From: an uncultured Bacillaceae bacterium
GTDB lineage: Bacteria > Bacillota > Bacilli > Bacillales > Pradoshiaceae
NCBI GenBank assembly: GCA_904501845.1
Contig: CAJGCH010000110.1
Span: 1 to 9,193 of the forward strand
Reading direction: 5' to 3'
DNA: 9,193 nucleotides
A model generated the notes under the pieces. The model made no database searches. It was not told the origin of the DNA and saw nothing but the letters and a program-made list of their open reading frames with translations. Both the position numbers and the translations under genes were made by a program. Position 1 is the stretch's first letter; each line of letters begins with the position of its first letter. Shown piece by piece: positions 1-4,745 of this stretch.

Positions 1-477
1 AATGGCAAGGTAATTTCATTGGCGACAGCACATTATTTCGCTAAAGCTAATTTTGGATACATTGTTTATTTGGCTGCCCATCCCGATAAACGAGGTGCCG
101 GCTTAGGAAAGAAAACCATTCAGGAAATCGAAAGACGGCTCCATCTGGATGCCAAAGCACACGGCTATCCTTGCCTATCTGCAGTTGTCCTTGAAACAGA
201 AAAGGAAACAATGGCCCACAATGAGGAAGAATACTCCGCTAACCTCAAAAGGTTGAAGTTCTTCGAAGGATTAGGCTTTCGCATTGCTAAAATCAATTAT
301 GTGCAACCGCCCCTGTTCCGCGGTCAAACCCCGGTCCCATTGTATCTTCAAATGAAGATTTCGAATGAAGATACAATCATTAATCCAGAAGAAGTAATTG
401 ATGTAATATATAGAGAAAAATACAAAAAGGTAAACCAAGTCTCAACTGCAGAGCTGGAAATTTGCCTTGAAGCCTAA
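1..477 (+). CDS. GNAT family N-acetyltransferase, 3' part (start outside window)
   Basis: The frame is open from base 1 and reads NGKVISLATAHYF before the first possible start, a TTG at 19. That TTG is unlikely to be the true start and the gene very probably begins upstream. The visible 158 codons contain a motif A-like acetyl-CoA pyrophosphate-binding loop (HPDKRGAGLGKK), followed by a helix. Further on, LKFFEGLGFRIAKINYVQPPL fits the late strand/helix of GNAT folds, where a (Y/F)xxxGF segment packs near the cofactor. The family transfers an acetyl group from acetyl-CoA to an amine; the substrate cannot be read from this sequence. The gene ends at TAA 475-477, four bases before a terminator hairpin, and converges on the spoVA operon. 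No functional link to sporulation is implied. Family assignment is good; substrate and full length are unknown. Confidence 0.82.
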   Translation, partial: NGKVISLATAHYFAKANFGYIVYLAAHPDKRGAGLGKKTIQEIERRLHLDAKAHGYPCLSAVVLETEKETMAHNEEEYSANLKRLKFFEGLGFRIAKINYVQPPLFRGQTPVPLYLQMKISNEDTIINPEEVIDVIYREKYKKVNQVSTAELEICLEA

Positions 478-480
478 ATA

Positions 481-511
481 AACAGACAGGGCACCGGCTG
501 CCTTGTCTGTT
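481..511. terminator. Bidirectional intrinsic terminator between GNAT gene and spoVA operon
   Basis: The arms 481-493 (AACAGACAGGGCA) and 499-511 (TGCCTTGTCTGTT) pair over 13 positions with one G.U-type wobble around the loop CCGGC. T-rich sequence follows on both sides: CTTATTT on the plus strand and TTTATTT reading the minus strand. It starts four bases after the GNAT stop and seven bases beyond the spoVAE stop, so it can end both converging transcripts. Confidence 0.85.
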
Positions 512-517
512 CTTATT

Positions 518-874
518 TCAACCCTTTGGTTTAAAGATTAATGCTGCCAGGAATCCAAAGACGACAGCTGCAGAAATACCAGATGAAGTAATCTCGAACA
601 TTCCGGTTAAAACGCCGACAAGTCCATGCTGGCTCGCTTCCTGCATGGCCCCATTAACGAGGGAATTCCCGAAGCTGACAATCGGAATCGTTGCCCCGGC
701 ACCCGCGAAATTAGCAAGCGGCTCATACCACTGGAACCCTCCGAGAACGGCGCCGGTAGAAACCAATAAGCTCATCGTATGAGCAGGCGTCAGCTTGGCA
801 ATATCAAAAAGAAGCTGCCCAACCACACATATCAGTCCGCCTACAACAAAAGCCCAAAAAAACATTGCTAGCAT
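518..874 (-). CDS. spoVAE: Stage V sporulation protein AE (SpoVAEB-type), inner-membrane SpoVA subunit
   Basis: This 118-residue hydrophobic protein is part of the SpoVA machinery that moves Ca-dipicolinic acid into the forespore and releases it at germination. About three to four membrane segments are visible. Family-typical stretches include VVGGLICVVGQLL, KLTPAHTM, YEPLANFAGAGATIPI, SFGNSLVNGAM, FEITSSGISAAVVFGF and the C-terminal KPKG. The length matches SpoVAEB. I chose ATG 872-874 because GGGAGG lies about 7 bases upstream and the protein then begins MLAMFFWAF. The frame runs open upstream to 928, but that would add a Cys-rich, non-family leader overlapping the spoVAD end; an ATG at 863-865 is a less likely alternative. 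It is the last gene of the operon, 17 bases after the spoVAD stop and just before a terminator. It is paralogous to SpoVAC, sharing the FAGAG and FGNS motifs. Confidence 0.95.
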   Translation of the reverse strand: MLAMFFWAFVVGGLICVVGQLLFDIAKLTPAHTMSLLVSTGAVLGGFQWYEPLANFAGAGATIPIVSFGNSLVNGAMQEASQHGLVGVLTGMFEITSSGISAAVVFGFLAALIFKPKG

Positions 875-891
875 AAGCTTTCCTCCCTTCC

Positions 892-1908
892 CTACTCCAT
901 TTCTATTGACACAGCATGCGCAATGCACGGTATCGATTCTTTTTGCTGTACCGTAAGCGGTGATAGCAAAGCACCGGTTGCCGCTAATAAAATACGTTTA
1001 TAGGCTCCCTTTTTCATTTCGTTCAATAAGTGCCCATAAAGGACAGTCGCAGAACAGCCCGCTCCGCTTCCTCCTGATTGCACGTTTTGGTCATCCTTAT
1101 ACAGCATAAGACCACAATCACGGAACTGATCAGGCTTTAACTTCAGTCCCTTTTGCTCAAGCAGATCCAGGGCTGCTGATTGCCCGATTTTCCCGAGATC
1201 TCCTGTTACGATTAAGTCATAATAATCAGGTTTTATGTTGAAATCATTGAAATGAGCAGAAATGGTTTCAGCTGCAGCTGGAGCCATCGCGCCTCCCATA
1301 TTGAAGGGGTCTTTCATTCCTAAATCCACGACCTTCCCGATGGTCGCACTCTTAATGACAAGTTGATTCTTGGCTGCACCCCTATTTTGCTCAAGTAATG
1401 CCGCACCGGCTCCGGTCACGGTCCACTGTGCGGTAGGCGGCTTTTGTCCTCCATATTCCGTCGGATAACGGAACTGCTTCTCAACCACGGCATTATGGCT
1501 AGACGCACCGGTTACCACCTTCTCAGCCCCTTGATAATTAACGGTGAAGGCCGCAAGCGCCAGGCCTTCCATTGATGTTGAACACGCACCGAATAAGCCA
1601 AAGTAAGGAATCCCCAGTGTCCTGGCTGCAAAGCTTGTCGGCGTTATTTGATTCACTAGATCACCTGCGAATAAAAACTGAATATCCTCATTCTTCAAGC
1701 CCTTCTTCTCGATGGCGCGCCCTACCGCTTCTTCAAGCAATACACGATGAGCTTTCTCATAGGAAGCTTCCTCTAGCCAAAGATCATCATGAATGATATC
1801 AAAATCATCCCGGAGATGTCCCTGACCTTCAAAAGGGCCTACACTGACACCCGTAGATGTAATCACAGGCCTATTTTGAAATAACCAAGATTGTTTGCCA
1901 CTGAGCAT
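892..1908 (-). CDS. spoVAD: Stage V sporulation protein AD (SpoVAD), dipicolinic acid-binding thiolase-fold protein
   Basis: The 338-residue protein has the same length as B. subtilis SpoVAD as I remember it. SpoVAD is a soluble, inner-membrane-associated SpoVA component with a thiolase/ketosynthase-like fold that binds dipicolinic acid. Recognisable blocks are MLSGKQSW at the N-terminus, LFAGDLVNQ (about 79-87), FGACSTSMEGL (106-116, with the thiolase-position Cys109), SSHNAVVEKQFRYPTEYGGQKP (136-157), DPFNMGGAMAPAAAETI (200-216), GGSGAGCSATVLYGH (279-293) and ATGALLSP (310-317). No membrane segment is seen, as expected. The ATG is 2 bases after the spoVAC stop, and its AGGAGG site lies inside the last codons of spoVAC, which implies translational coupling. 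In the spore it would act with SpoVAC and SpoVAE in DPA transport. Confidence 0.97.
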   Translation of the reverse strand: MLSGKQSWLFQNRPVITSTGVSVGPFEGQGHLRDDFDIIHDDLWLEEASYEKAHRVLLEEAVGRAIEKKGLKNEDIQFLFAGDLVNQITPTSFAARTLGIPYFGLFGACSTSMEGLALAAFTVNYQGAEKVVTGASSHNAVVEKQFRYPTEYGGQKPPTAQWTVTGAGAALLEQNRGAAKNQLVIKSATIGKVVDLGMKDPFNMGGAMAPAAAETISAHFNDFNIKPDYYDLIVTGDLGKIGQSAALDLLEQKGLKLKPDQFRDCGLMLYKDDQNVQSGGSGAGCSATVLYGHLLNEMKKGAYKRILLAATGALLSPLTVQQKESIPCIAHAVSIEME

Positions 1909-1910
1909 AA

Positions 1911-2381
1911 TTACCCTCCTATTATCATTTGATAGATTTGCTTAATCAGGGCAACGACAAAGGCAGAGAAGACCCCAAAGACAATGACAGATCCAGCCAA
2001 TTTGAATATATTACTGCCAACACCGAGAACAAGTCCCTCTGTTCGGTGCTCAATTGCTGCAGAAATGACTGAATTTCCAAAGCCTGTCACAGGAACAGCA
2101 CTTCCTGCACCAGCAAATTGCCCGATCCGGTCATACACGCCAAATCCTGTTAGCAGCATCGCAATAAATATCATCGTCGCAACAGTTGGATTTCCTGCTG
2201 TCTGCTCTGTAAAGTTAAAGAAAAATATATAAAAATACGTAATAAATTGGCCAACAAGGCAAAAGGTTCCGCCCACTAAGAAAGCCTTTAGGCAATTCTT
2301 TAAAACAGGGCGTTTCGTTTCATACTTTTGTTCCAATTTCTTATATTGTTCCTGCTCTTGTGTCTTATTGTCTTTTGCCAC
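1911..2381 (-). CDS. spoVAC: Stage V sporulation protein AC (SpoVAC), membrane channel subunit
   Basis: SpoVAC is the inner-membrane SpoVA subunit reported to behave as a mechanosensitive channel for dipicolinic acid. After a charged Lys/Glu/Gln-rich N-terminal tail of about 30 residues come NCLKAFLVGGTFCLVGQ, TAGNPTVATMIFIAMLLTGFG, YDRIGQFAGAGSAVPVTGFG, HRTEGLVLGVGSNIFKLAGS and VIVFGVFSAFVVALI. All are hallmark SpoVAC segments, with three to four membrane helices. I chose the GTG at 2379-2381 (156 residues) because AGGTGA lies 5 bases before it. A GTG at 2388-2390 would add three residues (159) but has only a weak AGGCAG site. The last codons (Gly-Gly-stop) double as the ribosome binding site of spoVAD. 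The lipoprotein gene ends 13 bases upstream. Confidence 0.95.
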   Translation of the reverse strand: MAKDNKTQEQEQYKKLEQKYETKRPVLKNCLKAFLVGGTFCLVGQFITYFYIFFFNFTEQTAGNPTVATMIFIAMLLTGFGVYDRIGQFAGAGSAVPVTGFGNSVISAAIEHRTEGLVLGVGSNIFKLAGSVIVFGVFSAFVVALIKQIYQMIIGG

Positions 2382-2386
2382 TTCCG

Positions 2387-2392
2387 TCACCT
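2387..2392 (-). promoter_or_regulatory. Ribosome binding site deciding the spoVAC start
   Basis: AGGTGA on the minus strand is followed by five bases and then GTG 2379-2381. The competing GTG at 2388-2390 lies inside this AGGTGA sequence, so only one of the two starts can use it. Confidence 0.55.
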
Positions 2393-2394
2393 GC

Positions 2395-2865
2395 CTAAGT
2401 CATTTCTTTTTCAAGGTCCATGATTTTCCCAAACCATTTCTTGGCTTTCTCTTTTGAATAGCCTTTATCCTGTACCTGAACAATCAGTTCAACTACTTCA
2501 AGAAATATTTTTATGTCACTTGAGATGACAATTTCATATCCCTTGAATTTCTTATTCAGATCGCTCGTCAAATCCTTATCAATTGAGGCCATCTTGAAGC
2601 GCTTCATATGCTTAACTTTATAAGCGACCAAAATTTGCTTGCCCTTTTGCACGACGGCAACATCATAAATCTCGTCATGGTCGGCAACCACCTTCTTAAT
2701 CTTCTCAAGCGGCGCTTCCTTATCTCCTCCTAAATACGCAGGGTCCATATCGACAGAGGAAATAAGCGAACGAATCGCTTCCTTGCTGCTCGAATCGCCC
2801 GCACATCCCCCCAAGAGTATGGAGAAAAGAAGCATGGAGATAGAGACCATATAAATTTTTCTCAT
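2395..2865 (-). CDS. YhcN/YlaJ-family sporulation lipoprotein
   Basis: This is a 156-residue lipoprotein. MRKIY is followed by a hydrophobic segment and the lipobox LGGC, with the lipidated cysteine at residue 21 and a Ser-rich linker (SSSKEA). The body has the YhcN/YlaJ pattern: DHDEIYDVAVVQKGKQILVAYKV (a beta-strand pair), a Lys-rich centre, LTSDLNKKFKGYEIVISSDIKIFLEVVELI, and a charged helical tail. Proteins of this family sit on the forespore or inner spore membrane and affect germination or heat resistance; the molecular role is unknown. I chose ATG 2863-2865 because AGGGGTGA lies just upstream and the signal peptide starts there; the frame is open to 2931 but the extra residues do not fit a signal sequence. 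It is the first gene of the operon, 13 bases before spoVAC. A YhcN/YlaJ gene ahead of spoVAC is the arrangement known from spoVA2/spoVA2mob-type operons. Confidence 0.85.
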   Translation of the reverse strand: MRKIYMVSISMLLFSILLGGCAGDSSSKEAIRSLISSVDMDPAYLGGDKEAPLEKIKKVVADHDEIYDVAVVQKGKQILVAYKVKHMKRFKMASIDKDLTSDLNKKFKGYEIVISSDIKIFLEVVELIVQVQDKGYSKEKAKKWFGKIMDLEKEMT

Positions 2866-2883
2866 ATTTTCACCCCTACTATA

Positions 2884-2899
2884 AAACTCACTTGAGTTT
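2884..2899. repeat. Short palindrome in the leader of the lipoprotein-spoVA operon
   Basis: AAACTCA (2884-2890) and TGAGTTT (2893-2899) form a perfect 7-bp inverted repeat with a two-base centre. It lies 19-34 bases upstream of the lipoprotein ATG, just before its ribosome binding site. It could be an operator-like site. With only two bases between the arms it would make a poor RNA hairpin. Function is not established. Confidence 0.4.
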
Positions 2900-2927
2900 A
2901 TTCTTTGCTCGATTTGAAATTTTATCC
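2899..2927 (-). promoter_or_regulatory. Weak candidate sigma-G promoter for the spoVA operon
   Basis: On the minus strand GGATA (2927-2923) is followed 17 bases later by AAGAATA (2905-2899). The sigma-G consensus is roughly GHATR and CATNHTA, so the match is partial, with two mismatches in the -10. The position is right: downstream of the small-gene terminator and upstream of the ribosome binding site. The proposal rests mainly on the known forespore control of spoVA operons. Confidence 0.22.
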
Positions 2928-2932
2928 GCATA

Positions 2933-2959
2933 ATAAAAAACCGCCGCTAATGCGACGGT
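2933..2959 (-). terminator. Intrinsic terminator after the 35-codon gene
   Basis: Reading the minus strand, ACCGTCGC, loop ATTA and GCGGCGGT pair over 8 bp with one G.U wobble, followed at once by TTTTTTATT. It starts 15 bases after the stop of the small gene and separates it from the spoVA operon. Confidence 0.88.
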
Positions 2960-2974
2960 CAGCTCATTTTATCC

Positions 2975-3082
2975 TTATTTTCCTCGTGCCTTTTTCCATT
3001 TTCCGCAGCCGCATCCCTTCTTTTTTACAACAGGGGGTTCCATCTTAGCTGCCGGTTGAATGACCTTCCTTTGTCCCTTCAT
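2975..3082 (-). CDS. Small 35-residue basic protein with a Cys-Gly-Cys core, function unknown
   Basis: ATG 3080-3082 to TAA 2975-2977 encodes 35 residues. It begins MKGQRKVIQPAAK, continues MEPPVVKKK and then GCGCGKWKKARGK. The peptide is strongly basic (about 13 Lys/Arg), has a proline-containing centre, a single Trp and two cysteines in a Gly-Cys-Gly-Cys-Gly block, and has no membrane segment or signal peptide. I do not recognise the family. That it is a real gene is supported by purine-rich AGGGAGG and GGAG sites upstream, a CATANNNTA promoter element 33-41 bases before the start, and a strong terminator 15 bases after the stop. If the promoter is sigma-K, the product would be made late in the mother cell. 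That would fit a coat- or crust-associated peptide able to form disulfides or bind metal, but this is inference. It lies directly downstream of the CotO-like gene. Confidence 0.72.
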   Translation of the reverse strand: MKGQRKVIQPAAKMEPPVVKKKGCGCGKWKKARGK

Positions 3083-3114
3083 AATAGCTCCGTCCTCCCT
3101 TTCCCATAATGATA

Positions 3115-3143
3115 TACACTATGAAAAAAGGAGGAGGTTTGTC
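3115..3143 (-). promoter_or_regulatory. Candidate sigma-K promoter of the 35-codon gene
   Basis: CATAGTGTA (3123-3115, minus strand) matches the sigma-K -10 pattern CATANNNTA in every fixed position. A GACA element with its AC at 3142-3141 lies 17 bases before it, which fits the short -35 (mACm) with 16-17 bp spacing. Transcription would begin near 3107, leaving a leader of about 25 bases that contains AGGGAGG. The sigma-E consensus fits less well because no ATATT-like -35 is present. Confidence 0.55.
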
Positions 3144-3181
3144 TGTTATAAATGTCCATTGCAGGGGGATATATACCTGCC

Positions 3182-3712
3182 TTAAAAACGGATGATTTTG
3201 ATGCCCTTGATTTGTCTAATCTGATGCCTGATCCACTTCTTCCCGAAAGCTGCCTTAATATAGACATACTCTCCCTTAACCTTTTCAACCGTCCCTCTTA
3301 ATTTCTTTCCATCAATAAAAAAATCACAGATAGGCCGGGGCATCAAGGAAGGAATTTGGGCCAAATAGCGCACCAGCTCATCCTTGGTCATATCCTCAAG
3401 CTTCTTCCGCTTCGTTCCGTTATAATGAGGGGTCTCTTCATCTGCGTCCAATAGCTCGATATACTCATCCTTTTTCTTTTCCACTCCAAAACTAAGCACC
3501 GACGGAGGCTCCATTCCCTCTCCTTGGACGGATATTTCTTCACCGCGCCGGCTGTCTTCAGTTTGTTTCATCATCTCCTTTGCTGCTAAATTCGTAAAAA
3601 AATCGTCAATCTCCACTATCTCTTCTTCCATTATACGTAATTTTAATTGTTCTTTATCAAGCCAGGCATTGGCTGGCAGAATCCCGTCTTGCTCATCCCT
3701 ATTACTCATCAT
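3182..3712 (-). CDS. cotO: CotO-like spore coat protein
   Basis: This 176-residue protein has no signal peptide or membrane segment. Residues 1 to about 100 are acidic and low in complexity (EEEIVEIDDFF, LLDADEETPHYNG), with a KRKK patch at 101-104. The C-terminal part, about 105-176, is the recognisable block: MTKDELVRYLAQIPSLMP, then RPICDFFIDGKKLRGTVE, then GEYVYIKA and a closing QIKGIKIIRF. This resembles the C-terminal domain of CotO (YjbX), a morphogenetic protein that directs outer coat/crust assembly with CotE and CotH in B. subtilis and assembly in B. cereus/B. anthracis. CotO itself is somewhat longer (about 200-230 residues), so the variable N-terminal part is short here. AGGAGG lies 5 bases before ATG 3710-3712 and 8 before a second ATG at 3707-3709, so either may be used. 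It is monocistronic, with terminators or promoters on both sides. The cotVWXYZ genes usually near cotO are not in this window. Confidence 0.72.
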   Translation of the reverse strand: MMSNRDEQDGILPANAWLDKEQLKLRIMEEEIVEIDDFFTNLAAKEMMKQTEDSRRGEEISVQGEGMEPPSVLSFGVEKKKDEYIELLDADEETPHYNGTKRKKLEDMTKDELVRYLAQIPSLMPRPICDFFIDGKKLRGTVEKVKGEYVYIKAAFGKKWIRHQIRQIKGIKIIRF

Positions 3713-3746
3713 AAAACCCTCCTGCCTCGCGAACTTTACCTACTCA

Positions 3747-3775
3747 TTCATATGCGAGAACGGCCAAGAATATTT
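3747..3775 (-). promoter_or_regulatory. Candidate sigma-E promoter upstream of the CotO-like gene
   Basis: On the minus strand AAATATT (3775-3769) matches the sigma-E -35 core ATATT. After 14 bases comes CATATGAA (3754-3747), which keeps the CATA of the -10. A start near 3740 leaves a short leader with AGGAGG at 3723-3718. The downstream half of the -10 is imperfect. Confidence 0.42.
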
Positions 3776-3791
3776 CCAAGCTGCAAGATGG

Positions 3792-3831
3792 AAAAAGCGC
3801 CTTGGTTCAAGCAATACCTTGAACAAGACGC
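3792..3831 (-). terminator. Intrinsic terminator of the peptide transporter operon
   Basis: Reading the minus strand, GCGTCTTGTTCAAG (3831-3818) pairs with CTTGAACCAAGGCGC (3811-3797) around GTATTG, with one G.U pair and one bulged base. TTTTT follows at 3796-3792. It begins 7 bases after the stop of the last permease gene and isolates the operon from the CotO-like gene. Confidence 0.9.
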
Positions 3832-3838
3832 TGATTTT

Positions 3839-4729
3839 TTATTGTTGCTTCATTTTTGGGTCTAGAGCATCCCTTAGGCCGTCTCCCAATAGATTAAATC
3901 CTAGAACGGTCAGCATAATCGCAAGCCCCGGGAAAAAGAGCGTGCCAGGTGCCTGTACGAGGTATCCCTTCGCATCAGCAAGCATTTTGCCCCACTCAGG
4001 TGTCGGCGCCTGTGCTCCAAGCCCAAGGAAACCAAGCGCTGCCGCTTCGATAATGGCAGTCGCAATTGCCAATGTCCCTTGAACGATAATCGGGGTAATA
4101 CTATTAGGCAAGACATGATGGAAGATAATTCGTCCATCTGACATTCCAATGGCATTCGCAGCCAATATGTATTCCTCTTGCTTCACACTCAGTACCCTCG
4201 AACGAATCAATCGGCCGAAATTCGGGATATTAATGACAGCAATCGCAATCAAAGCATTTTGAAGAGATGGTCCTAGAATAGACACAATGGCAATCGCGAG
4301 TAAAATACTTGGAAAAGCAAGCAAGATATCAAAGAACCTTGAAATGATCGTATCAATCAAGCCCCCATAGTACCCTGCAATTAATCCCAGCAACGCCCCA
4401 ATGATGACTGAGCCAAGAACGGAAAAGAATCCAACCCAAAGCGATATCCTTGCCCCATGTATAACTCGGGATAGGATGTCCCTTCCAAAGTCATCCGTTC
4501 CGAACCAATTATCTGCCGATGGAGGCAGCAAACGCTTACTCAAATCCTGCTCATTGATTCCATATGGTGCTATGAAGGGGGCAAATATCGCAAGTAACAC
4601 GAAGAAGATGACAATGCCAAGACCAACTACCGCCAAACGGTTTCTTCTAAAAATCACCCAGGCCTCAATCCACGGGGATTTTGGTTTTGTATCAAGCTGT
4701 AATTCTGTATTTCTAGCCAACTCCGCCAC
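3839..4729 (-). CDS. Peptide ABC transporter permease, DppC/OppC/GsiD type
   Basis: This 296-residue inner-membrane permease is one half of the translocation channel. It has the DppC layout: an N-terminal cytoplasmic segment, the first membrane helix (about 32-54) ending APFIAPYG, the extracellular NWFGTDDFGRDILSRVIHGAR block (74-94), then the binding-protein-dependent permease domain. The EAA coupling loop that docks on the ATPase is EEYILAANAIGMSDGRIIFHHVLPN (185-209). The C-terminus LGDGLRDALDPKMK is typical. The start is GTG 4727-4729; no in-frame alternative lies upstream before a stop. Its only purine-rich site, GAGG, is about 13 bases away, so translation probably depends on coupling to the permease B gene, which ends 16 bases upstream. 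It pairs with permease B and is the last gene before the operon terminator. The substrate is likely peptides. Confidence 0.94.
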   Translation of the reverse strand: MAELARNTELQLDTKPKSPWIEAWVIFRRNRLAVVGLGIVIFFVLLAIFAPFIAPYGINEQDLSKRLLPPSADNWFGTDDFGRDILSRVIHGARISLWVGFFSVLGSVIIGALLGLIAGYYGGLIDTIISRFFDILLAFPSILLAIAIVSILGPSLQNALIAIAVINIPNFGRLIRSRVLSVKQEEYILAANAIGMSDGRIIFHHVLPNSITPIIVQGTLAIATAIIEAAALGFLGLGAQAPTPEWGKMLADAKGYLVQAPGTLFFPGLAIMLTVLGFNLLGDGLRDALDPKMKQQ

Positions 4730-4745
4730 TTTAGGTTCACATCCT

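Noticed and set aside
19..21. TTG as the start of the GNAT gene
   Set aside because: The frame is open from base 1 and the codons before the TTG read like normal protein. GNAT proteins also need more N-terminal sequence before the acetyl-CoA loop, so the gene is cut by the window edge.
875..928. N-terminal extension of SpoVAE to an ATG at 926-928
   Set aside because: It would add 18 Cys-rich residues that do not resemble the family and overlap the spoVAD end. ATG 872-874 has the good ribosome binding site.
2877..2903. GAATA and TATAGTA as a sigma-G promoter for the lipoprotein gene
   Set aside because: The spacing is only 15 bases and the -10 overlaps the ribosome binding site, leaving no room for a leader.
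2866..2931. N-terminal extension of the lipoprotein to an ATG at 2929-2931
   Set aside because: It would place 22 charged and polar residues before a clear lipoprotein signal peptide, and the ribosome binding site is at 2872-2879.
3161..3180. GCAGG / CCTGC hairpin after the CotO-like gene as a terminator
   Set aside because: The stem is only 5 bp with a 10-base loop, and no U-tract follows on the minus strand. How the coat transcript ends is not clear from the sequence.
3079..3288. 69-codon open frame on the minus strand overlapping the CotO-like gene end
   Set aside because: It is out of frame with the coat gene, has no ribosome binding site and covers the candidate promoter of the 35-codon gene; it is a shadow.
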